The notes under the pieces: model-generated
The model's input: the letters and a program-made list of their open reading frames with translations, nothing else
What the model was told of the DNA's origin: nothing
Database searches by the model: none
Origin: Hyphomicrobiales bacterium
GTDB taxonomy: Bacteria > Pseudomonadota > Alphaproteobacteria > Rhizobiales > Rhizobiaceae
Assembly: GCA_900470805.1 (NCBI GenBank)
Contig: UCCA01000003.1
Coordinates: 62,001 to 126,000, forward strand
Reading direction: 5' to 3'
DNA length: 64,000 nt
Position numbers and translations under genes: made by a program
In this document: positions 37,861 to 46,701 of the stretch, in pieces
Position numbering within the stretch: the first letter of the stretch is position 1
Layout: every line of letters begins with the position of its first letter

Positions 37861-39144
37861 TCAGATCTTCGCGAGCGACTGTTCGAGATCGGCGATGATG
37901 TCCTTGACGTCTTCGATGCCGATCGACAGGCGGACGACATCGGGACCCGCGCCGGCGGCGGTCTTCTGCTCGTCCGTCAGCTGGCGATGGGTGGTCGAGG
38001 CCGGATGGATGACCAGCGAGCGGGTGTCGCCGATATTGGCGAGATGCGAGAAGAGTTGCAGGCCTTCCACCAGCGTCTTGCCGGCCTCATAGCCGCCCTT
38101 GACGCCAAAGGTGAAGACGGAGCCGGCGCCCTTCGGCGAGTAACGCTGCTGGAGCGCGTGGTTGGGGTCGTCCTCAAGACCGGAATAGTTCACCCAGGCG
38201 ATCTTGCTATGCGCCTTCAGCCATTTGGCGACGGTCGCCGCATTTTCGCTGTGGCGCTGCATGCGCAGCGGCAGCGTCTCGATGCCGGTGATGATCAGGA
38301 AGGCATTGAACGGCGAGATTGCCGGGCCGAGATCGCGCAGGCCGAGAACGCGGCAGGCGATGGCGAAGGCGAAGTTGCCGAAGGTCTGGTGCAGCACGAC
38401 GCCGTTGTATTCCGGGCGCGGGCTGGAGAGCATCGGATACTTGCCCGACTTCGACCAGTCGAAGGTGCCGCCATCGACGATGATGCCGCCCATCGAATTG
38501 CCGTGACCGCCGAGGAACTTGGTCAGCGAGTGAATAACGATATCGGCGCCGTGCTCGATCGGACGGATCAGGTAGGGGCTGGCCATGGTGTTGTCGACGA
38601 TCAGCGGCAGACCGTGCTTGTGGGCGACATCGGCGATCGCAGCGATGTCGACAAACGTGCCGCCGGGATTGGCCAGGCTTTCAATGAAGATCGCCCGCGT
38701 ATTCTCATCGATCTGGCTTTCGAAGCTTGCGGGATCGGCAGCGTCGGCCCAGCGCACCTTCCAATCGAAATTATCGAAGGCATTGCCGAACTGGTTGATG
38801 GAGCCGCCATAGAGCTGCCTGGCGGCGACAAAATTGGTTCCCGGGCGCATGATGGTGTGGAAGACGATCATCTGCGCGGCATGGCCGGAAGCAACTGCCA
38901 GCGCGGCGGTCCCGCCTTCAAGCGCGGCTACGCGCTCCTCAAGCACGGCCTGCGTGGGGTTCATGATGCGGGTGTAGATGTTGCCGAACTGCTGAAGGCC
39001 GAAGAGTGCCGCGGCGTGATCGGCGTCGTTGAAGACGTAAGCGGTCGTCTGGTAAATCGGCGTGGCGCGTGCACCGGTCGCCGGATCTGGCTTTGCGCCG
39101 GCATGCACGGCCAACGTATTGAAACCCGGATCGTTTGCAGTCAT
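37861..39144 (-). CDS. metY: O-acetylhomoserine aminocarboxypropyltransferase (sulfhydrylase)
   Basis: A PLP enzyme that makes homocysteine or methionine from O-acetylhomoserine and sulfide or methanethiol, the direct sulfhydrylation route common in rhizobia. From the ATG at 39144 the protein has 427 residues, the usual length. The PLP lysine is K209 in IVIHSLTKFLGGHG; other Cys/Met-PLP motifs are YTRIMNPTQAVLEERVAALEGG and ASGHAAQMIVF. The long homocysteine synthase form is distinguished from MetZ and MetB by the inserted C-terminal regions. GGGAGGACC precedes the start. It heads an operon with the cupin gene. Confidence 0.93.
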   Translation of the reverse strand: MTANDPGFNTLAVHAGAKPDPATGARATPIYQTTAYVFNDADHAAALFGLQQFGNIYTRIMNPTQAVLEERVAALEGGTAALAVASGHAAQMIVFHTIMRPGTNFVAARQLYGGSINQFGNAFDNFDWKVRWADAADPASFESQIDENTRAIFIESLANPGGTFVDIAAIADVAHKHGLPLIVDNTMASPYLIRPIEHGADIVIHSLTKFLGGHGNSMGGIIVDGGTFDWSKSGKYPMLSSPRPEYNGVVLHQTFGNFAFAIACRVLGLRDLGPAISPFNAFLIITGIETLPLRMQRHSENAATVAKWLKAHSKIAWVNYSGLEDDPNHALQQRYSPKGAGSVFTFGVKGGYEAGKTLVEGLQLFSHLANIGDTRSLVIHPASTTHRQLTDEQKTAAGAGPDVVRLSIGIEDVKDIIADLEQSLAKI

Positions 39145-39216
39145 GAGGTCCTCCCGCTCTGATTTGAACTTTGTGGCGGGGAGCATAACCGACGATCGGC
39201 AAATGTTAATCGCCAA

Positions 39217-39232
39217 ACGTTTCAACCGAAAC
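39217..39232. repeat. Inverted repeat upstream of metY
   Basis: The hairpin CGTTTC-AACC-GAAACG (about 39217-39232) has perfect 6-bp arms and a four-base loop, about 75 bases upstream of the metY start and just downstream of the CoA-binding gene's stop. It could be an operator or a leader hairpin. A SAM-II riboswitch was looked for here and not found. Confidence 0.4.
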
Positions 39233-39258
39233 GGGTTTGGAGAAAAATTTGCTCCTTC

Positions 39259-39687
39259 TCAGGCGACTAGGCGCGGATATTCGATGGCCGGGCAGCGATC
39301 CATGACCACTTTTATGCCCCCTGCTTCCGCTTTCGCCGCAGCGGCATCGTCGCGAACGCCGAGCTGGGCCCAGATGACCTTCGGCCGCGGGTTCATGGCC
39401 AGCGCCTCATCGACGACTTCGGCCAGATAGGCCGAGGCGCGGAAGACATCGACCATGTCGACAGGCATCGGCACGTCGGCAAGATGGCCGAAGACCTCCT
39501 GCCCCTGTATATGCTTGCCAACCTGGCCGGGATTGACCGGTATGACGTGATAGCCGCGTGATAGGAGATAGCCCATGACGCCATTGCTTGGTCGCGCCGG
39601 ATTGGGGGATGCACCGGTCAGCGCTATCGTTTTCACCGACTGCAGGATATCGAGGATATAATCGTCATCGTAGTGATCGTGATTCAC
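39259..39687 (-). CDS. CoA-binding-domain protein (YccU-like)
   Basis: A single Rossmann-type CoA-binding domain of 142 residues, related to E. coli YccU. It shows KTIALTGASPNPARPSNGVMGYLLSRGYHVIPVNPG (about 20-55), the glycine/serine-rich nucleotide site, and PKVIWAQLGVRDDAAAAKAEAGG near residue 105. The biochemical role of these small proteins is unsettled. I chose a GTG start at 39687 (MNHDHYDDDYILD) because GGGAGACAA precedes it; the frame extends 17 codons upstream only to a TTG without a ribosome site. It lies 114 bases upstream of metY on the same strand. Confidence 0.82.
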   Translation of the reverse strand: MNHDHYDDDYILDILQSVKTIALTGASPNPARPSNGVMGYLLSRGYHVIPVNPGQVGKHIQGQEVFGHLADVPMPVDMVDVFRASAYLAEVVDEALAMNPRPKVIWAQLGVRDDAAAAKAEAGGIKVVMDRCPAIEYPRLVA

Positions 39688-39790
39688 GTTGCTTGTCTCC
39701 CGATTGCGCGGCACCGGCTTCGGATTGGATGAAACCAATGGGCCGGCTGATCGTATATAGGGATGAACAATGCCAAAGGAGGATATTGCC

Positions 39791-40120
39791 GTGAGAAAAA
39801 TGCTTCTGTTTCTTGCCGCCCTGCTGGCAGCGACGCCAGCTCTGGCGATATCGCGTTACAATTCGCAAACGATCAGTTGCGATCGTGCGCGGGCCGCGAT
39901 TCACAATGAGGGCGCGGTGATCCTACGCTATCCGTCTACGCGCGTTCGCGGGATGACGCTGTTCGATCGATACGTGCGCAACAGCCGCCTGTGCGACGCC
40001 AACCAATATGCGGAATGGACAACCATTCCGACCAAGGACAACCCGAAATGCCGAGTGCTGAATTGCCAGAACATCGACAACCTGGACGGGATGATCTTTA
40101 TTCCTGATAACTCGCTTTAG
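39791..40120 (+). CDS. Small cysteine-containing exported protein
   Basis: I do not recognise a characterised family. With a GTG start at 39791 (AGGAGG eight bases upstream) the product has 109 residues. The N-terminus VRKMLLFLAALLAATPALA is a signal peptide, giving a mature periplasmic chain of about 90 residues. It has four cysteines (ISCDRARAAI, RLCDANQYA, KCRVLNCQN), possibly two disulfides, and a C-terminal DGMIFIPDNSL. A longer start at 39770 would place the ribosome site inside the gene. It is divergent from the CoA-binding gene. Confidence 0.78.
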   Translation: MRKMLLFLAALLAATPALAISRYNSQTISCDRARAAIHNEGAVILRYPSTRVRGMTLFDRYVRNSRLCDANQYAEWTTIPTKDNPKCRVLNCQNIDNLDGMIFIPDNSL

Positions 40121-40524
40121 GCGATATTCCAGTAATTGCTTACGATGCCGGCCGATGGGCGCAATACCCACGGATTTTGACTGTCGGATTGCCCAATCCG
40201 CTAGCGAGCTGTTGCTGATGCGCATCACCTAAGCGGGTGAAACCCGAAATACCCGTAGATGTTCACTGTATATCCCGTTTATGTCCTGATATGTTCACCC
40301 GTATGTTAGAAACACCTCATAGTTGAATGAGGAAAACGAGTTTAAAACTTCTGGCGTACGTCCATCATAATCGCCAGAACGCTACAATCGTCCGATGGTT
40401 GCAAAATCGATTAAGCAGAACCGCTACCGATTGCCATTTCCTATGCGGCCCGTGTTGCTTTTTTCAGGCGACGGCGTAACAAGCTCCATGACGTCTTGTT
40501 CATACACTACTTGGTAGTCTTTTC
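40121..40524. other. Gene-free region of about 400 bases
   Basis: No convincing reading frame. It is less GC-rich than the flanks, with short motifs repeated loosely, such as GTTCAC near 40261 and TGTTCACCCGTAT near 40292. It ends at a transporter gene that has no normal start codon or ribosome site, so part of that gene's true leader or start may have been replaced here. Confidence 0.5.
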
Positions 40525-41361
40525 TTGTCCCTTACCGTCATCCTGCTGGTCCTCTTCGGTGCGCTTCTGCACGCCACCTGGAATGCCCTGATCAAGGCAG
40601 GGACGGACAAGACGCTCGACGCGAGCCTGATATCGGCGGGCGGCGCCATCACGGCATTGCCTTTTTTGCCGCTGTTGCCGTTTCCCCATACGGCGGCCCT
40701 GCCCTACATCGCGGCATCGGCCATTCTTCAGTTCATCTATTTCCAGCTCGTTGCTGGCGCCTACCGCGCCGGCGACATCGGCCTTGTCTATCCGCTGATG
40801 CGCGGCTGCGCGCCGCTGCTGGTGGCTGCAACGAGCGGCTTCATCCTCGACGAAAGCCTTTCTGCCGGCGCGCTGATCGGAACGATAACGATCTGCGCCG
40901 GCATCCTCACGCTTGCCTTCGAGGCCAAGCGCGGCTCCGGCCATGCCATTCGCCTGGCGCTCGCCAACGCCGTGGTCATCGCCACCTACACCTATGTCGA
41001 TGGCATCGGCGCGCGCATTTCAGGCAACGCCGTGTCCTACACGCTGTGGATGTCGCTGCTGCCGCCTGTCCTGCTGCTCAGCTGGGCGATCTCGCGGCGC
41101 GGTATTTTCGCGGTCGCCATGCATGTGAAAGTAAACTGGTGGCGCGGACTGATCGGCGGCGCGGGCTCGATCGGTTCCTACGGACTGGCGCTGTGGGCCA
41201 TGACCAAGGCCCCGGTGGCAACTGTCGCGGCACTCCGGGAAACGTCGATCCTGTTTGCGTTGATCATCTCGGTGGTGTTTCTCAAGGAAAAGGCCAGCCC
41301 ATGGCGGTATCTCGCAGGCGTGATCATCGCGCTCGGCGGATTGCTGCTGAAGCTGGCCTGA
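40525..41361 (+). CDS. EamA/DMT-family transporter
   Basis: The 278-residue product is a drug/metabolite-transporter-superfamily permease with nine or ten membrane helices in two EamA repeats; ALLHATWNALIKAGTDK near residue 14 and PVATVAALRETSILFALIISVVFLKEK near residue 230 are typical. The substrate is unknown. The only start in frame near the N-terminus is a TTG at 40525 without a ribosome site, and no ATG precedes it, so the true start is uncertain or the 5' end is altered. The first helix appears complete from this TTG. Confidence 0.75.
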   Translation: MSLTVILLVLFGALLHATWNALIKAGTDKTLDASLISAGGAITALPFLPLLPFPHTAALPYIAASAILQFIYFQLVAGAYRAGDIGLVYPLMRGCAPLLVAATSGFILDESLSAGALIGTITICAGILTLAFEAKRGSGHAIRLALANAVVIATYTYVDGIGARISGNAVSYTLWMSLLPPVLLLSWAISRRGIFAVAMHVKVNWWRGLIGGAGSIGSYGLALWAMTKAPVATVAALRETSILFALIISVVFLKEKASPWRYLAGVIIALGGLLLKLA

Positions 41362-41412
41362 TCCTCTTCAGTGGCTTGGGCTCAAACCGGACCGGGAAGC
41401 GAGATCGGATAT

Positions 41413-42246
41413 CTATTCTCCGGACCAATCCGGCATGCGCCCGTCCAAGAACGCGCCAATTCCCTCTTCCGCATCCGTCGTCATTACGCTGTCCACCATT
41501 ACCTCCGCAGCATAGCCGTAGGCCTCCTCGATCGGCATTTCGAGCTGGCGATAGAAGGCCTCCTTACCGATCCTCAGCGCCATCGGCGACTTCGCCGCGA
41601 TGACGGAGGCGTACTTGGTGACCACCTGCGTCAGATATTGTTTCGGCACGATGCGGTTGACCAGACCGAAGTCCTTGGCGGTCGAGGCATCGATGGTTTC
41701 GCCGGTCAGCAGCATTTCCATTGCCTGCTTGCGGTGCGCCGCACGAGTGATCGCCACCATCGGCGTCGCGCAGAAGAGGCCGATATTGACGCCTGGGGTG
41801 CAGAAGGTCGCCGTATCGGTGCAGATGGCGAGGTCGCAGGATGCGACGAGCTGGCAGCCGGCGGCGGTCGCAAGGCCATCGATCTCGGCAATGACCGGCT
41901 TCGGCAAACGGGTGATCTCCAGCATCAGATCAGCGGCGAGCGCGAATATCTCCTCGAAGAAGGCTTCGCCATCGTCAGGATCGGCACGGTGCGCGGTCAG
42001 TTCCTTCAGGTCGTGCCCGGCGGAAAAGATATCGCCGGTGGAGGCAATGATCACCACGCGCACCGCCTCGTCCGCGGCAGCGCCCTGCAGCTCCCCCATC
42101 AGCGTTTCCAGCATCGCGATCGACAGGACATTGGCGGGAGGGTTGTTGAGCGTCAGCCGCAAGACGCCGTCGGCGAGCTGGCGAAGGACGAGCGAGCCGC
42201 CATTCGCTTTGCTTGCCTCTGTGCGAAAGGATAGGACTTCTGCCAT
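41413..42246 (-). CDS. Enoyl-CoA hydratase/isomerase family protein
   Basis: A crotonase-fold protein of 277 residues, probably hydrating 2-enoyl-CoA thioesters. The oxyanion-hole segments are IFSAGHDLKEL (about 70-80) and IAEIDGLATAAGCQLVASCDL (about 115-135). The catalytic glutamate positions of classical enoyl-CoA hydratase are not clearly conserved: the region after ATFCTPGVNIGLFCATP lacks the usual glutamate, as in ECHDC3-like members. The reaction is therefore uncertain. GGGAGTCAG precedes the ATG at 42246; an upstream start at 42291 lacks a site. Confidence 0.85.
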   Translation of the reverse strand: MAEVLSFRTEASKANGGSLVLRQLADGVLRLTLNNPPANVLSIAMLETLMGELQGAAADEAVRVVIIASTGDIFSAGHDLKELTAHRADPDDGEAFFEEIFALAADLMLEITRLPKPVIAEIDGLATAAGCQLVASCDLAICTDTATFCTPGVNIGLFCATPMVAITRAAHRKQAMEMLLTGETIDASTAKDFGLVNRIVPKQYLTQVVTKYASVIAAKSPMALRIGKEAFYRQLEMPIEEAYGYAAEVMVDSVMTTDAEEGIGAFLDGRMPDWSGE

Positions 42247-42513
42247 GATCTGACTCCCTGCATGTCTGTTGCGTGCCAAGAGTTCTGCCACAGGACATCA
42301 GCAATTTCGAGAAGAAGCGATGCAACTGGCCGTGACGACGAAGGCGTTCCACCGGTTTCTTCAAAAGGTTTTGCCTCGCTCTCTTGCCCAATTGCCGGCT
42401 AGGCAAACCCCAATTCCGACCGGATACATCGCCTAATTTGAGGTACTCAAACACCACATAGCTAAGTTGCTGATTTTGCTATATTGTTTTTCTGATCTCT
42501 GCGAATACGAATA

Positions 42514-42542
42514 TTGACGCTCCAGCAGTCAGCCTCTATACA
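42514..42542 (+). promoter_or_regulatory. Housekeeping promoter of rplM-rpsI
   Basis: TTGACG (42514-42519), 17 bases and TATACA (42537-42542), close to the consensus for the vegetative sigma factor. The leader to rplM would be about 115 bases and contains a hairpin around 42623-42644 (CGCC/GGCG with TTCG loop). The rest of the 42247-42662 interval shows nothing I can name. Confidence 0.7.
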
Positions 42543-42662
42543 CACGCCAGAACGCAGCCCTTCCCGGCTGCTTTCTTTTTGGTGCGCCCCAGGGCTCCCA
42601 ATTCAAGCAACAAGAAACGCCCTTTCGCCTTCGGGCGAGGGACCCAAAAGAGAGTAACTACT

Positions 42663-43127
42663 ATGGCAACCTTCTCCCAGAAGCCTGCAGAGGTGGAGAA
42701 GAAGTGGATCATCATCGACGCCGAAGGGCTTGTCGTTGGTCGTCTCGCTTCTGTTATCGCTATGCGTCTGCGCGGCAAGCACAAGGCAACCTTCACGCCT
42801 CACGTTGACGACGGCGACAACGTCATCGTCATCAATGCCGACAAGGTCGTTTTCACCGGCAAGAAGTATTCCGACAAGGTTTACTACTGGCACACGGGTT
42901 TTGCCGGCGGCATCAAGGAACGTACTGCTCGCCAGATCATCGAAGGCCGTTTCCCGGAGCGCGTTCTCGAAAAGGCTGTTGAGCGCATGGTTCCCCGTGG
43001 CCCGCTCGGTCGTCGCCAGATGAAGAACCTCCGCGTATACGCTGGTTCCGCCCATCCTCATGAAGCACAGCAGCCTGTCGCTCTCGACGTGGCATCGCTG
43101 AACAAGAAGAACGTAAGGAGCGCCTAA
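42663..43127 (+). CDS. rplM: 50S ribosomal protein L13
   Basis: L13 is an early-assembly protein of the large ribosomal subunit. From the ATG at 42663 the product has 154 residues, starting [20 protein letters not shown], with the family motifs [22 protein letters not shown] and [20 protein letters not shown] (about 110-130). The frame extends 28 codons further upstream through the leader but has no ribosome site there, while AGAGAGTAA lies before this ATG. It is the first gene of the rplM-rpsI operon; rpsI follows after two bases. Confidence 0.98.
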   Translation: MATFSQKPAEVEKKWIIIDAEGLVVGRLASVIAMRLRGKHKATFTPHVDDGDNVIVINADKVVFTGKKYSDKVYYWHTGFAGGIKERTARQIIEGRFPERVLEKAVERMVPRGPLGRRQMKNLRVYAGSAHPHEAQQPVALDVASLNKKNVRSA

Positions 43128-43129
43128 GA

Positions 43130-43597
43130 ATGGCTGACCTCTCCTCCCTGAAGGATCTCGGCACGGCTACCGAAGCTTCGGCTCCGGTTCACGTCCGTAA
43201 GGTCGATTCGCTTGGCCGTTCCTACGCGACCGGCAAGCGCAAGAACGCCGTTGCCCGCGTATGGGTCAAGCCGGGCTCCGGCAAGATCATCGTCAACGGC
43301 AAGGAATTCGCGGAATACTTCGCACGTCCGGTTCTGCAGATGATTCTGCGCCAGCCGATCGTTGCTGCTGCCCGCGAAGGCCAGTTCGACATCATCGCAA
43401 CGGTTGCCGGTGGCGGTCTTTCCGGCCAGGCCGGTGCTGTTCGTCACGGTGTTTCCAAGGCTCTCACCTACTTCGAACCGGGCCTGCGCTCGGTCCTGAA
43501 GAAGGGTGGCTTCCTGACCCGCGACAGCCGCGTCGTCGAGCGTAAGAAGTACGGCAAGGCCAAGGCCCGCCGTTCGTTCCAGTTCTCCAAGCGTTAA
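43130..43597 (+). CDS. rpsI: 30S ribosomal protein S9
   Basis: S9 is a small-subunit protein whose C-terminal tail reaches the P-site tRNA. The 155-residue product has the alphaproteobacterial N-terminal extension of about 35 residues, then the core [37 protein letters not shown], and the typical basic tail [27 protein letters not shown]. The last Lys-Arg pair is the conserved S9 end. It starts two bases after the rplM stop and is followed by a strong terminator. Confidence 0.98.
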   Translation: MADLSSLKDLGTATEASAPVHVRKVDSLGRSYATGKRKNAVARVWVKPGSGKIIVNGKEFAEYFARPVLQMILRQPIVAAAREGQFDIIATVAGGGLSGQAGAVRHGVSKALTYFEPGLRSVLKKGGFLTRDSRVVERKKYGKAKARRSFQFSKR

Positions 43598-43620
43598 TCA
43601 CTTCGGACTTCGGAATGTGG

Positions 43621-43650
43621 AAAGGTCGGGCTTCTGCCCGGCCTTTTTTT
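43621..43650 (+). terminator. Terminator of rplM-rpsI
   Basis: Arms GGTCGGGC (43624-43631) and GCCCGGCC (43636-43643), loop TTCT, then TTTTTTTG. It starts about 25 bases after the rpsI stop. Confidence 0.95.
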
Positions 43651-43719
43651 GTTTTGGCTTTGTTGCCTTGATCGACGGCGCCAATTACCACTTCATCATC
43701 GAAGATGAAGGAGCATGAC

Positions 43720-44679
43720 TTGGCAGACAAATCGATCGACCACGCCTTCACAGCCACCAGCCTCACCTCCGCCGCCACCGATCCGACATTCGCCGGCGCG
43801 CTGTCCTTCATGCGCCGCCGCTTCACCAAGGATCTCACAGGCGCAGATGCCGTCGTCTGGGGCGTGCCTTTCGATGCCGCGACCTCCAACAGGCCGGGCA
43901 CCCGTTTCGGGCCGCAAGCGATCCGGCGCGCCTCGGCGATCTTCGACAACGACCCGCAATACCCTTTCAACCGCGACCTCTTCGCGGACATGGCTGTGAT
44001 CGATTACGGCGATTGCCTGCTCGACTACGGCAATCACCAGGACACGCCCGAAGCGATCGAGCGGCAGGCGAAAGCGATCGTCGACAGCGGCGCCTTCATG
44101 CTGACGCTCGGCGGCGATCACTACGTGACATGGCCGATCCTCAAGGCGCATGCGGCCAAGCACGGACCGCTGGCGCTGGTGCAGTTCGACGCGCATCAGG
44201 ATACGTGGTTCGACGACAACAGACGGATCGATCATGGATCCTTCGTGGCACGCGCCGTGCGTGACGGCATCATCGATCCGGACCGTTCGATCCAGATCGG
44301 CATCCGCACGCATGCGCCCGACGATTTCGGCATCAATATCCTCTATGGCCATCAGGTCGAGGAGATGAGTGCCGGCGAGATCGCCTCGACGATCATCTCG
44401 CACACGAAAGGCGCACCGGCCTATTTGACCTTCGATATTGATTGCCTCGATCCGGCTTACGCGCCGGGCACCGGAACGCCGGTTTCCGGCGGCCCATCAA
44501 GCGCCAAGATCCTGTCCGTGCTGCAGCGTCTGCACCAGCTCGATATCCGCGGCGCAGACGTCGTCGAGGTGTCCCCGGCCTACGACCATGCCGATATCAC
44601 CGCCATTGCGGGGGCGACGGTGGCGATGTATATGCTGGGCCTGCATGCCGAGCGCCGCGCCGCAGCGTCACACGGCTGA
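43720..44679 (+). CDS. speB: Agmatinase / ureohydrolase family
   Basis: A Mn2+-dependent ureohydrolase; by similarity it cleaves agmatine to putrescine and urea. The metal site is intact: GGDHYVTWP, QFDAHQDTW and TFDIDCLDPAYAPG, about 60-90 residues apart. The 319-residue size fits agmatinase rather than arginase. I chose a TTG start at 43720 because AAGGAG stands at good spacing and the protein then begins MADKSIDHAFTATSL, as in rhizobial relatives; an ATG five codons upstream (43705) has no good site. Substrate preference among agmatine, guanidinobutyrate and similar compounds cannot be read from sequence. argC follows after 63 bases. Confidence 0.85.
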   Translation: MADKSIDHAFTATSLTSAATDPTFAGALSFMRRRFTKDLTGADAVVWGVPFDAATSNRPGTRFGPQAIRRASAIFDNDPQYPFNRDLFADMAVIDYGDCLLDYGNHQDTPEAIERQAKAIVDSGAFMLTLGGDHYVTWPILKAHAAKHGPLALVQFDAHQDTWFDDNRRIDHGSFVARAVRDGIIDPDRSIQIGIRTHAPDDFGINILYGHQVEEMSAGEIASTIISHTKGAPAYLTFDIDCLDPAYAPGTGTPVSGGPSSAKILSVLQRLHQLDIRGADVVEVSPAYDHADITAIAGATVAMYMLGLHAERRAAASHG

Positions 44680-44742
44680 CGTATCCATCTTACAAAATGA
44701 TTCCGGATTTCTGTCTAACCTATTGAAAGTGTGAGCGAGACA

Positions 44743-45675
44743 ATGGCACCGAAGATCTTCATCGATGGCGAACACGGCACGACGGGCTTGCAGATCCGCA
44801 CGCGCATGGCCGGCCGCCGCGACGTCGAGCTTCTCTCCATTCCGGAGGCCGAGCGGCGCAATGCTGCTATCCGCGAGGACATGCTGAACAGCGCCGACAT
44901 CGCCATCCTGTGCCTTCCCGACGATGCGTCGAAGGAAGCCGTGCGTATGGTTTCGGCCAACAACAACGTCCGCGTCATCGACACTTCAACCGCCTACCGC
45001 GTCGATCCATCCTGGGCCTACGGCTTTGCCGAAATGGACAAGGAGCAGGCCGCAAAGATCGCCGCCGCGCGTTTCGTCGCCAATCCCGGCTGCTATCCGA
45101 CAGGCGCAATCGGCCTGGTCCGGCCGCTACGTGCCGCCGGCATCCTGCCTGACGGCTACCCGATCACCGTCAACGCCGTGTCCGGCTACACCGGGGGCGG
45201 CAAGCAGATGATCGCGCAGATCGAGGACCAGAGCCGCGACGACGCGATCAGCGCGCCGCACTTCCTTTACGGCCTGCCGCTGACGCACAAACACGTGCCT
45301 GAAATGAAGATCCACGGCCAGCTCGACCGCGCGCCGATCTTCTCGCCGTCCGTCGGCAAGTTCGCGCAGGGCATGATCGTTCAGGTGCCATTGCATCTCG
45401 ACATGCTCTCCTCCGGCGCGACGCTCGAGAGCATTCACGCGGCGTTGACGGCGCATTATGCCGGACAGGACATCGTCACGGTCGTCCCGCTGGCGGAGAG
45501 CAGCAAGCTCGCGCGGGTCGATGCGGTGGAATTGGCCGGCAAGGACACGATGAAGCTTTTCGTGTTTGGCACGCCCGGCGCGTCGCAGGTCAACCTGGTG
45601 GCTCTGCTCGACAATCTCGGCAAGGGTGCCTCCGGCGCCGCCGTGCAGAACATGGACCTGATGCTTGCCTCGTAA
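44743..45675 (+). CDS. argC: N-acetyl-gamma-glutamyl-phosphate reductase (type 2)
   Basis: ArgC reduces N-acetylglutamyl-phosphate to the semialdehyde with NADPH, the third step of arginine synthesis. The 310-residue product is the short type-2 form. The nucleotide-binding loop is GEHGTTG (9-15) and the catalytic cysteine is C117 in [13 protein letters not shown]. The rest matches the family: [12 protein letters not shown] and [17 protein letters not shown]. The ATG at 44743 is preferred to a GTG four codons upstream. rplM-rpsI-(speB)-argC order is common in rhizobia, though a terminator separates rpsI from this pair. Confidence 0.95.
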   Translation: MAPKIFIDGEHGTTGLQIRTRMAGRRDVELLSIPEAERRNAAIREDMLNSADIAILCLPDDASKEAVRMVSANNNVRVIDTSTAYRVDPSWAYGFAEMDKEQAAKIAAARFVANPGCYPTGAIGLVRPLRAAGILPDGYPITVNAVSGYTGGGKQMIAQIEDQSRDDAISAPHFLYGLPLTHKHVPEMKIHGQLDRAPIFSPSVGKFAQGMIVQVPLHLDMLSSGATLESIHAALTAHYAGQDIVTVVPLAESSKLARVDAVELAGKDTMKLFVFGTPGASQVNLVALLDNLGKGASGAAVQNMDLMLAS

Positions 45676-45738
45676 GGGTTGGAAGGCAGTCGCCGCACCG
45701 GCGCGTCCGCCAGGTGTGGCATTCCGTACTTGATCACC

Positions 45739-46146
45739 TCACGCAATCTGTCTGTCCTCTCCGATCTTGGCGACCAGCACGTCGCCCGGCCCATGTACTG
45801 CGGCGAAAAGCAAGCCGGCCATGAAGGTGAAATGGTCGATAAAGAAGCCGAACTCAGCCTTGCTGGCGCTCCAACGGCCCGGCCCGTGAAACGCGCCGGC
45901 AAGGAAGATGACGTAAATCCCCGCCAGTAGCGAAGCTTGCGAGAAGAACAAGCCCGTCAGGAAGGCAAGCGCCAGCCCGAGTTCGAAAAACGCGGCGACC
46001 CAAGCGAGCAGCGTGGCGAACGGGAAGCCGGCGGCGGCGATGTAGGTGGCGGTAGCCTGCATGTCCATGAACTTGAAGCTCAATGCCATGATGAATACCG
46101 CGGCATAGATTAGCCTCGCGATAAGGATTGCTATTGCCTTTCCCAT
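45739..46146 (-). CDS. DoxX-family membrane protein
   Basis: The 135-residue product has four membrane helices (about 5-25, 40-62, 66-88 and 105-125), the standard DoxX layout. Typical features are AAVFIMALSFKFMDMQATATYI near the start and ASLLAGIYVIFLAGAFHGPGRW. DoxX-type proteins are linked to quinone/thiosulfate oxidation in archaea and to redox homeostasis in other bacteria; the role here is unknown. GAGAGGAAC precedes the ATG at 46146. A frame extending upstream to 46278 has no ribosome site. It is convergent with argC. Confidence 0.85.
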   Translation of the reverse strand: MGKAIAILIARLIYAAVFIMALSFKFMDMQATATYIAAAGFPFATLLAWVAAFFELGLALAFLTGLFFSQASLLAGIYVIFLAGAFHGPGRWSASKAEFGFFIDHFTFMAGLLFAAVHGPGDVLVAKIGEDRQIA

Positions 46147-46529
46147 GTTCCTCTCCCGGCCGATAGCGGCGCTTGCAGGTGCGGTTGTGACGTCGGCAGT
46201 CACGAGACCACCGCTTCGATGCAAGGACGAAGGGGGCAGTACAATTCCGACATGCTGCGTCCACTTGGATGATGTCAAACTCAGGCGCGGGCGGCGCGCG
46301 ATCCGTAGTGGATACGCTTGGCCGCAGACGAGGGATGTGGCTAGCAGATGGGTTCAGGGACTTCGTAGATTGATTCCGGAAACCACACCAAGTCGATGAT
46401 TTCGGACTCCATTCCGCGATGGCTGGTGATCCGGCATTTATGCGATTTCTATTTCTTCCGGAAATGACCGGAATGGATTTTATACGCTCACCGGCGATAG
46501 CCTTTGCGTCATATGCAGAGGTAGACACC
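46147..46529. other. Gene-free region between doxX and the next plus-strand genes
   Basis: About 380 bases with no reading frame I can support on either strand. It should contain the promoter of the DoxX gene on the minus strand and of the 54-codon frame and DapA-like gene on the plus strand; no clear boxes were found. Confidence 0.5.
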
Positions 46530-46694
46530 ATGCGAATTTCAAGACTTTCACAATTGCACATCCCTCCTACCAGACGGGCGTCGAGGCCGACTGCCAGACG
46601 GCAGATGCGCGAGCGGCGGACGGCGCAGGCGTTGGTCGTATTTGGCATCGTGCTCGCTGCCGTCGAGCTTTACGTCATCTTCGGCGGCTTCTGA
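46530..46694 (+). CDS. Small protein with C-terminal membrane helix (54 residues)
   Basis: I do not recognise a family. The frame starts with ATG at 46530 preceded by GAGGTAGACACC and ends seven bases before the DapA-like gene. The first 30 residues are very basic (about ten Arg plus other polar residues; RASRPTARRQMRERRTAQ), and the last 23 residues (ALVVFGIVLAAVELYVIFGG) form one membrane helix, so it looks like a tail-anchored inner-membrane peptide with a cytoplasmic basic face. The spacing suggests co-transcription with the next gene. The frame is short, so chance is not excluded. Confidence 0.5.
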   Translation: MRISRLSQLHIPPTRRASRPTARRQMRERRTAQALVVFGIVLAAVELYVIFGGF

Positions 46695-46701
46695 GGTCGA
46701 G

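Noticed and set aside
39145..39258. SAM-II riboswitch upstream of metY
   Set aside because: GATT and GCCAC-like pieces occur, but the conserved CGCTAAA block and the pseudoknot pairing are missing.
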